From positions 1 through 10,507 of the forward strand of contig JAILZY010000109.1 in the NCBI GenBank assembly GCA_023512255.1: DNA of 10,507 nucleotides, given 5' to 3'. Position numbers and translations under genes: made by a program. The stretch is from a bacterium (lineage in GTDB: Bacteria; SZUA-182; DTGQ01). Under the pieces are notes generated by a model that worked only from the letters and a program-made list of their open reading frames with translations, was not told where the DNA came from and ran no database searches. The first letter of the stretch is position 1; each line of letters opens with the position of its first letter. Below, piece by piece: positions 6,133 through 10,507 of the stretch.

Positions 6133-6463
6133 TTTCCGGCTTTATCTTGACGACATAATAGAATCTATAAAACAAATCCGTTTATATGTGCAGGGTATGA
6201 GTATGGAGGCTTTTTCGGAGGATAGGAAAACACAGGATGCTGTAGTTCGAAATCTTGAGATCATAGGTGAAGCGGCAGGCAAGCTGCCTGATGAAGTTTT
6301 AAAAAATGCCCCTCAAATCGAATGGCGTAAGATCAGGGCACTCCGCAACATACTAGCCCATGAATACTTTGCGATCAATCCTACCATTGTCTGGGACGTG
6401 GTCCAAAACAAGCTGGGGCCGCTGGAAGCTGCCAGCCGTGAATTGTTAGCGAAAATCGCATGA
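6125..6463 (+). CDS. hepT: HepT-type HEPN ribonuclease toxin
   Basis: A 112-residue HEPN-domain protein, the toxin of the type VII pair. The motif RX4HXY is intact as Arg74-NILA-His79-Glu-Tyr81; Arg and His form the RNase site of HEPN dimers, and the Tyr is the residue AMPylated by MntA in studied systems. ATG 6125 overlaps the mntA stop by 8 nt and gives the family's usual N-terminus (MRDFRLYLDDIIESI); upstream in-frame codons only translate mntA in another frame. The catalytic residues show that neither member is decayed. The likely role is RNA cleavage in stress or phage defence; mobility is common for such pairs. Confidence 0.92.
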   Translation: MRDFRLYLDDIIESIKQIRLYVQGMSMEAFSEDRKTQDAVVRNLEIIGEAAGKLPDEVLKNAPQIEWRKIRALRNILAHEYFAINPTIVWDVVQNKLGPLEAASRELLAKIA

Positions 6464-6547
6464 GTATGGATGCGCCTTGAGGATTTGCTGAGACATGGCG
6501 AATTCACAAAATTAAAGAGCTTGTCAAGCCACTCGTTAGTCCTTCTA

Positions 6548-6556
6548 TGCTATAAT
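6548..6556 (+). promoter_or_regulatory. Extended -10 promoter candidate for the oxidoreductase operon
   Basis: TGCTATAAT is a perfect extended -10 element. TTGTCA (6521-6526) is a fair -35 but 24 bp away, too far for standard spacing. Such promoters can work without a -35. The transcript would start near 6563 with a leader of about 350 nt crossing the repeats. Confidence 0.35.
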
Positions 6557-6595
6557 TGCTATTATTTCGGTTAGCCCTTCTGTGTTCCCATCGCT

Positions 6596-6621
6596 CACAG
6601 AATAACATCACAGAATAACAT
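6596..6621. repeat. Perfect tandem 13-bp repeat
   Basis: CACAGAATAACAT is present twice with no gap (6596-6608, 6609-6621). The period of 13 bp is not a whole number of helical turns, so replication slippage is as likely as a binding site. Confidence 0.7.
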
Positions 6622-6627
6622 ACTAAG

Positions 6628-6697
6628 ATAAGAGCGTCTGGTATATTTGTTATACTTTTATACTGCTATAAGAGTGGTATATCTGATATAAGAGTGG
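6628..6697. repeat. Helically phased ATAAGAG repeats
   Basis: ATAAGAGCG (6628-6636) and two copies of TATAAGAGTGG (6667-6677, 6687-6697); corresponding bases are 40 and 20 bp apart. GGTATAT follows or overlaps the first two (6640-6646, 6676-6682). Multiples of 20 bp put the copies on nearly one helix face, which suggests a regulator-binding array. Confidence 0.5.
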
Positions 6698-6770
6698 CAA
6701 AAATTAAATATTTTTATATTTTTTTATTAATTATTTGAAATATTAATAGTTTTATACCCCCCTCTTATTT

Positions 6771-6790
6771 ATTCCCGCGTAAGCGGGAAT
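6771..6790. repeat. REP-like palindrome
   Basis: A perfect 8-bp stem ATTCCCGC (6771-6778) and GCGGGAAT (6783-6790) around GTAA, followed by CCAGGAAT. In RNA the loop would be a GNRA-type tetraloop. This core resembles dispersed REP-like elements found in many bacterial genomes. It lacks a T-run and is GC-rich inside an AT-rich region, which fits an inserted repeat rather than a terminator. Confidence 0.55.
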
Positions 6791-6909
6791 CCAGGAATAT
6801 CACGAAGATCATACTTTTTCTCCTCAAATGTCGATCTTTGCCTAAAGGGTAAAGGGCTACAATTTAGAATTTAGCAGCCTATGGTCAAAAAGTGGGGAGA
6901 AATTAAGGT

Positions 6910-8649
6910 ATGAATAAGGAGTTAACGATTAAGATTGGGGGTGAGGCTGGGCAGGGGTTGGTTACTATTGGCACTGTTTTATCGAATCTTTTCAGCCGGG
7001 GTGGGTGGTATGTTTTTGCCAGTCAGGATTATGAATCTAGAATTCGGGGTGGGCATAATATTTATCAGGTGCGGATTGCCGACCATCCAATCTGGGCTAT
7101 GTCGGAGCGGCTTGATGTGCTGATCGCCCTGGACAGGGAGACCCTGCGCCTTCATTTTTCTGAGCTGCATGATAAAAGTGTGGTAATCTACGATGGGGAA
7201 AAGATTCAGGTGGCTCCGCCTGGGGGGAAAGCAAAGTTAATCAGCCTGCCTATGGATCGGATAGCCAGAGAGTGCGGTGATCCTATCCTAGCCAATACTG
7301 TGGCTGTGGCTGCGACGGTTGGGCTTCTTGGCTATGGGCTAGGGTATCTGGAAGAGTATCTTCGGCGTGTGTTTGGTAAAAAGGGGGATCGGGTGCTGAA
7401 AGAGAATATCCAGGCTGCCCAGAGGGGCTATGAGGAGGCGGAACGGATTTGTCAGCGTGAGGGGGAAGCCTGCCCTTTTAAGCTTCGTCCTCTTGATGTT
7501 TCGGCTAAGATACTGCTTAGTGGGAATGAGGGGGTAGCTCTTGGTGCTTTGGCCGCGGGGTGTAAATTTTACTCTGGCTATCCGATGACGCCCTCGACGA
7601 ATATTCTCACCTATATGGCTTCCAAGGCTGATCAGTTTGGAGTAGTGGTGGAGCAGGCCGAGGATGAGATTGCGGCCATCAACATGGTTATTGGGGCAAG
7701 TTTTGCTGGTGCCCGGGTCATGACAGCCACCTCTGGTGGGGGGTTTGACCTGATGACCGAAGGGCTTTCGCTGGCTGGAATGACTGAGACGCCGATTGTG
7801 ATTGTTCTGGGGCAGCGGCCTGGTCCAGCCACTGGGCTTCCGACTCGGACCGAGCAGGCGGAGCTGCGCTATGCCATTCATGCATCGCATGGAGAGTTTC
7901 CCCGGCTGGTACTAGCGCCTGGCACTCCTGAGCAGGGTTTTTATCTTACGGCTCATGCCTTTAATCAAGCTGAGAAGTATCAGATTCCGGTCATTATTCT
8001 GACTGATCAGTACTTGGCTGACTCTTATTTTACCCTTGATCGGCCGCTTGATCCGCAGAAGATCACCATTGACCGATATCTTCTTTCAGAGGATGAGCTT
8101 AGCCGAATGAGCGATGAGTATCGTCGGTACGCTTTTACCAGCACCGGCATATCCCCGAGAGCCATTCCTGGCCAAAGTCGCCATTTGGTTATGGCTGACT
8201 CGGATGAGCATGATGAGTTTGGCCATATTATCGAAGATCGGCAGACCCGTAGTCGGCAGGTAGCCAAGAGGATGAAAAAAGAGCAGATGATGGAGCAAGA
8301 TATCCTTCCGCCCAATATTTACGGGCATCTGAAGGCTAAAAATATGATTATCTGCTGGGGCTCAACCTGGGGGGTGGCTCATGAGGCCATGACCAGATTG
8401 CACGATGAGGGCAAGGATGTAGCTATGCTTCATTTTACCCAAGTTTGGCCCTTTCCCTCGCGGCAGGTAAAGGATGTGCTCAAAGATCGCGATGAGCTGA
8501 TTTGCATTGAAAACAATGCCAGCGGACAGATGGCCAGCCTTATTCGGGAGAAAACAGGTCTAGCCGTAGATCAGAAAATTTTGCAGGCCGATGGCCGGCC
8601 ATTCTCAGTACAGTATCTTTTTGAGACCATCCAGGAGGTGATAGGGTAA
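6910..8649 (+). CDS. korA: 2-oxoacid:acceptor oxidoreductase, fused gamma-alpha subunit
   Basis: Part of a thiamine-diphosphate enzyme that oxidatively decarboxylates 2-oxoacids to acyl-CoA, usually with ferredoxin as electron acceptor. The 579-residue product starts with a gamma domain (about 5-190: GGEAGQGL, then SRIRGGHN) fused to the alpha domain (about 200-579: GNEGVALGA, YPMTPST at 224-230, EDEIAAINMVIGAS, SGGGFDLMTE, GPATGLPTRTEQ). YPxTPS is the conserved substrate-site motif. ATG 6910 has GGGGAG 10 nt upstream. It is followed 2 nt later by the beta subunit, so the two form one operon. No separate ferredoxin-like delta subunit is adjacent, as in two-subunit archaeal-type enzymes. 2-Oxoglutarate is a guess; branched-chain, aromatic or other 2-oxoacids are possible. 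Confidence 0.87.
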   Translation: MNKELTIKIGGEAGQGLVTIGTVLSNLFSRGGWYVFASQDYESRIRGGHNIYQVRIADHPIWAMSERLDVLIALDRETLRLHFSELHDKSVVIYDGEKIQVAPPGGKAKLISLPMDRIARECGDPILANTVAVAATVGLLGYGLGYLEEYLRRVFGKKGDRVLKENIQAAQRGYEEAERICQREGEACPFKLRPLDVSAKILLSGNEGVALGALAAGCKFYSGYPMTPSTNILTYMASKADQFGVVVEQAEDEIAAINMVIGASFAGARVMTATSGGGFDLMTEGLSLAGMTETPIVIVLGQRPGPATGLPTRTEQAELRYAIHASHGEFPRLVLAPGTPEQGFYLTAHAFNQAEKYQIPVIILTDQYLADSYFTLDRPLDPQKITIDRYLLSEDELSRMSDEYRRYAFTSTGISPRAIPGQSRHLVMADSDEHDEFGHIIEDRQTRSRQVAKRMKKEQMMEQDILPPNIYGHLKAKNMIICWGSTWGVAHEAMTRLHDEGKDVAMLHFTQVWPFPSRQVKDVLKDRDELICIENNASGQMASLIREKTGLAVDQKILQADGRPFSVQYLFETIQEVIG

Positions 8650-8651
8650 AA

Positions 8652-9521
8652 ATGCTTAGCCGGGAAGAGTATCACAGCGGGGTTAAGGAGGCATGGTGTC
8701 CGGGGTGTGGGAATTTTGGCATTTTGAATGCTGAAAAGAGGGCCTTGGTTGAGCTTCAGCTTGCGCCTGAGAAAATTCTCATAGTGTCAGGGATTGGGCA
8801 GGCAGGTAAATTTCCCCATTATTTGCGGTGCAATTTTTTTAATGGTCTGCATGGCCGGGCCTTGCCGGTGGCTTTGGCAGCCAAGCTGGCTAATCCTGAG
8901 CTGACGGTCATTGTCCATAATGGAGATGGTGATTGCTACGGTGAGGGCGGGAACCACTTTATTCATACCATTCGCCGAAATCCCGATATCACCTGCATCG
9001 TGCACAATAACAAGGTCTATGGATTGACCAAGGGGCAGGCCTCGCCTACCTCAGATAAGGGTTTTAAGACCAAGGTGCAGCCTTACGGCGTTATCCATGA
9101 GCCGCTCAATCCGCTGGCCCTGGCTATCAGCTTAGATTGTAGCTTTGTGGCCAGGGGATATGTTGGGGATTTGCAGTTTTTGGCCGAGCTGATCAAAGCG
9201 GGGATTCAGCATAAGGGATTTGCCTTGATCGATATCCTACAGCCATGCCCGACCTTTAATCGGGTCAATACCTTCAGGTGGTATGAGGAGCGGGTTTATC
9301 ATTTGGAAGAGGACAGGGAGTTTGATCCGAAAAATCAGCTCAAGGCATTTCATAAGGCTTTAGAGTGGGGAGAGCGCATTCCGCTGGGAGTCTTCTATCT
9401 TCATCCCAAACCGACTATGGAGGAGCAGATTCCGGCGCTTGCGGCAGGCCCTTTGTATCGGCAAAAGATCCAGCCTAGTAAGGTGTTGGATATTATGGAG
9501 GAGTTGTCAGCCTTATCATAG
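8652..9521 (+). CDS. korB: 2-oxoacid:acceptor oxidoreductase, beta (TPP-binding) subunit
   Basis: 289-residue partner of the preceding gene, binding thiamine diphosphate and an iron-sulfur cluster. Visible motifs are WCPGCGNFG (Cys16, Cys19), GDGDCYGEGGNH (91-102, TPP/Mg site), NNKVYGLTKGQ (119-129) and LQPCPTFNRVN with Cys199. The third cluster cysteine expected in GIGC is Gln50 here (GIGQAGKFPHY), while a Cys occurs at 60, which looks like a subfamily feature. A strong Shine-Dalgarno AGGAGGTGAT lies in the end of the alpha gene, about 10-13 nt before ATG 8652, so expression is coupled. No ferredoxin domain is fused. No strong terminator follows; a weak dyad (CCTCA/TGAGG, 9545-9562) is the only structure. 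Confidence 0.87.
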   Translation: MLSREEYHSGVKEAWCPGCGNFGILNAEKRALVELQLAPEKILIVSGIGQAGKFPHYLRCNFFNGLHGRALPVALAAKLANPELTVIVHNGDGDCYGEGGNHFIHTIRRNPDITCIVHNNKVYGLTKGQASPTSDKGFKTKVQPYGVIHEPLNPLALAISLDCSFVARGYVGDLQFLAELIKAGIQHKGFALIDILQPCPTFNRVNTFRWYEERVYHLEEDREFDPKNQLKAFHKALEWGERIPLGVFYLHPKPTMEEQIPALAAGPLYRQKIQPSKVLDIMEELSALS

Positions 9522-9579
9522 TCTTTTGGATAATGTCATGCCAGCCTCATTATCGACTGAGGATTGAGGGATGAGAGAT

Positions 9580-9728
9580 GGGGGCCCCTACGTGCGTGGG
9601 GACGATTGTAGCGGAAAGCAAGGAGGGGCACAGGTTTCCAGGGGTCCCCTACGTGCGTGGGGACGATGCGGATTGGTCCTGCTCATTGTGGTGATCACAT
9701 GGGGCACCCCTACATGCGTGGGGACGAT
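9580..9728. CRISPR. Minimal three-repeat CRISPR-like array (type I-E-like repeat)
   Basis: Three copies of a roughly 27-bp unit end at 9606, 9667 and 9728 (units about 9580-9606, 9641-9667, 9702-9728) with an exact 61-bp period. The 22-bp core (CCCCTACG then TGCGTGGGGACGAT) is identical in copies 1 and 2; copy 3 has one change (TACATG) and its left edge also differs. Copy 2 has the full dyad GTCCCC/GGGGAC, as in type I-E repeats, whose usual period is also 61. The two 34-bp spacers share no similarity. No cas genes are in the window and no further repeat is found one period away on either side. Array direction is uncertain; the divergent copy 3 suggests it is leader-distal. Confidence 0.8.
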
Positions 9729-9781
9729 TGCTTTTGGCCAATCAGCTCCTTGGCGTATCGAATAGCTCTAGTTTGCAGCAT
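9710..9781 (-). pseudogene. Truncated start of a phage-like gene abutting the CRISPR array
   Basis: On the minus strand AAAGGAG (9796-9790) lies 8 nt before ATG 9781, ideal spacing. Translation gives MLQTRAIRYAKELIGQKQ, then runs into the third CRISPR repeat and stops at 9710-9712 after 23 codons. The first 17 or so residues look like a genuine amphipathic N-terminus. It is downstream of, and on the same strand as, the phage morphogenesis gene, so it is probably the next phage gene cut off where the array begins. The family is not recognised. Confidence 0.45.
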
Positions 9782-9806
9782 CTTGTCATCTCCTTTCCAA
9801 AATCCA

Positions 9807-9851
9807 GCCACCAGCCCAGGCTGGCTGGTGGCCCAGGCGGCTCGCCTGGGC
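9807..9851. repeat. Two tandem GC-rich hairpins after the phage gene
   Basis: Hairpin one: GCCACCAGCC (9807-9816) with GGCTGGTGGC (9823-9832), 10-bp perfect stem. Hairpin two: GCCCAGGCG (9831-9839) with CGCCTGGGC (9843-9851), 9-bp perfect stem and GCT loop. They overlap by two bases and lie 6 bp beyond the stop of the leftward phage gene. In that direction the first-named stem is followed by TGGATTTTGG, so weak termination is possible. The pair also resembles a REP/BIME-type element. Confidence 0.65.
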
Positions 9852-9856
9852 TCTCC

Positions 9857-10435
9857 CTAACAATTCAAATATCTGTTAATCAGCTCAGTAATATCGGTGA
9901 TATCCTCTGGCTGGATCACCATAAACGGCCTGGCAGGGATATCGCCCCAGGGAAGCTTGAGCCTAACTGTGCGCTGGTGCGCCCTGACCCTGGATATTTT
10001 CCCTCTCATTCTCCTAACATGCTCCTTAACTCGCTGAATAAAGGTTTTTTCTCCGAATTCCCCGCGTTTTGCTCCAAAATGCATGATTGCGGCATAGACG
10101 ACATTGGTCCCAACCTGGGCATAGTCCCTGCCGGCGCTTCGGTGGATGCTGGAGGCCAACCTGCCCCGCTGGATGAGGATATCGCCCGGCCACCAGCCCA
10201 TAGCCTTGCGCCTGGCAATGGTAACCTCAGACAGCGGCGCCCATTTTCGTGAGCCTCCCATCCATGAGCCGGGCGCCGAATACCTTCCGCCAACCTCGAA
10301 ATTCTGCTGGATTGAGCTAACCATATACTCAGCGATGCGGCGCATAACCGGCGTCATATCCGCCATTTTTTCCTGGAGCCTGGTCAGGAGGGCTTTGACC
10401 TGCTCGTCTTCAACCTTGATCTCGGCTTTGATCAG
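9857..10435 (-). CDS. Phage virion morphogenesis protein (Mu gpG-like)
   Basis: Tail/virion assembly protein of Mu-like and related phages. From the CTG at 10435 it has 192 residues. Features typical of the family are an N-terminal helix (about 1-45), KWAPLSEVTIARRK (64-77), QRGRLASSIH (89-98), VGTNVVYAAIMHFGAKRG (108-125), a basic stretch (about 134-155) and IPARPF (166-171) near the C-terminus. The nearest ATG is 10366, which would remove the segment LIKAEIKVEDEQVKALL that matches the family's usual beginning. CTG 10435 sits in a CTGA overlap with the stop of an upstream frame, the position where ATGA is normal. It may therefore be a rare CTG start or a mutated ATG. No other complete phage gene is present, so this is a prophage fragment or the edge of one. 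Confidence 0.8.
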   Translation of the reverse strand: MIKAEIKVEDEQVKALLTRLQEKMADMTPVMRRIAEYMVSSIQQNFEVGGRYSAPGSWMGGSRKWAPLSEVTIARRKAMGWWPGDILIQRGRLASSIHRSAGRDYAQVGTNVVYAAIMHFGAKRGEFGEKTFIQRVKEHVRRMRGKISRVRAHQRTVRLKLPWGDIPARPFMVIQPEDITDITELINRYLNC

Positions 10436-10507
10436 ATGTTCCCCATGTTTAAATTAGGAGGAGGAGATAAGCCGCAGGGGAAGGGTATTGAGGTAAAAGA
10501 TAATAGT
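10432..10507 (-). CDS. Possible C-terminal end of an upstream phage gene (partial)
   Basis: A minus-strand frame is open from the right edge to TGA at 10434-10432, ending in PPPNLNMGNI. Its stop overlaps the CTG start of the morphogenesis gene by CTGA, a typical phage gene junction. Only about 24 codons are visible and other frames here are also open, including a plus-strand ATG 10436 frame beginning MFPMFKLGGGDKPQ without a Shine-Dalgarno. The call rests mainly on the overlap. Confidence 0.3.
   Translation of the reverse strand, partial: LLSFTSIPFPCGLSPPPNLNMGNI
10433..10449 (-). repeat. Inverted copy of the 17-nt sequence at 57-73
   Basis: Read on the minus strand this is AACATGGGGAACATCTG, identical to the plus-strand sequence at 57-73. 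The copies lie 56 and 58 bases from their respective window ends. Here it spans the junction of the two phage frames, including the proposed CTG start. Common origin versus chance cannot be settled by eye. Confidence 0.5.

Larger units (their letters stand above)
6464..6909. other. AT-rich, repeat-bearing intergenic region upstream of the oxidoreductase operon
   Basis: No supported gene. Contents in order: an isolated extended -10 (TGCTATAAT, 6548-6556), a tandem 13-bp repeat (6596-6621), ATAAGAG repeats phased at multiples of 20 bp (6628-6697), a very AT-rich tract (6698-6758), a REP-like hairpin (6771-6790), and a weak -10 TACAAT (6858-6863) without a good -35. Shine-Dalgarno GGGGAG (6894-6899) serves the next gene. 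Confidence 0.65.

Noticed and set aside
6470-6574. Small plus-strand frame beginning MRLEDLLRHGEF after hepT
   Set aside because: No ribosome-binding site, 34 residues only, and the C-terminal part reads through an AT-rich promoter-like region.
7339-7890. Minus-strand open frame of 183 codons within the gamma-alpha oxidoreductase gene
   Set aside because: Shadow frame; the plus strand carries clear family motifs throughout.
9571-9765. Plus-strand frame across the CRISPR-like repeats
   Set aside because: It translates the repeats and spacers and has no protein-like composition or Shine-Dalgarno support.
9728-10252. Plus-strand 174-codon frame opposite the phage morphogenesis gene
   Set aside because: Antisense to a gene with recognisable family motifs; no independent support.

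Overview
This 10.5 kb window looks like chromosomal DNA of an anaerobic bacterium, with housekeeping genes on the left and accessory and mobile-element debris on the right. The NusA and IF2 sequences have a Desulfobacterota-like or related flavour. A 2-oxoacid:acceptor (probably ferredoxin) oxidoreductase points to anaerobic metabolism. Species-level assignment is not possible from the sequence alone.

Layout. Positions 1-431 are a non-coding region rich in inverted repeats. It holds a leftward near-consensus sigma-70 promoter, a rightward extended -10 promoter, and an intrinsic-terminator-like hairpin directly ahead of nusA. nusA (447-1727) and infB (1724-3808) form a 4-nt overlapping, translationally coupled pair; rimP, which commonly precedes nusA, and rbfA/truB, which often follow infB, are absent. 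A tRNA-Leu(CAG) with its own promoter follows (4006-4090). Next come an endonuclease/exonuclease/phosphatase-fold hydrolase (4204-4959), whose promoter sits in three helically phased TTGATTATCAA-like sites, and a small zinc-ribbon protein (5210-5575) behind a strong palindromic leader element. A HepT/MntA type VII toxin-antitoxin pair (5842-6463) follows. A 446-nt AT-rich region full of short phased repeats and one REP-like hairpin leads into a two-gene oxidoreductase operon (gamma-alpha fusion plus beta, 6910-9521).

The right end is accessory: a minimal three-repeat CRISPR-like array (9580-9728, exact 61-bp period, type I-E-like dyad, no cas genes in view), then leftward phage DNA. The phage part contains a Mu gpG-like virion morphogenesis gene (start probably a CTG inside a CTGA overlap with an upstream frame). 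It is followed by two tandem GC-rich hairpins and by the first codons of another phage-like gene with a good ribosome-binding site, which runs into the last CRISPR repeat and stops.

The most notable non-gene signals are the clusters of 20/21-bp-phased or tandem short repeats in front of four different units (hydrolase, zinc-ribbon gene, toxin-antitoxin, oxidoreductase), the hairpin attenuator candidate before nusA, and the junction of a CRISPR remnant with a truncated phage gene. No clearly novel multi-gene defence or metabolic system is evident. The least understood protein is the 121-residue zinc-ribbon protein.
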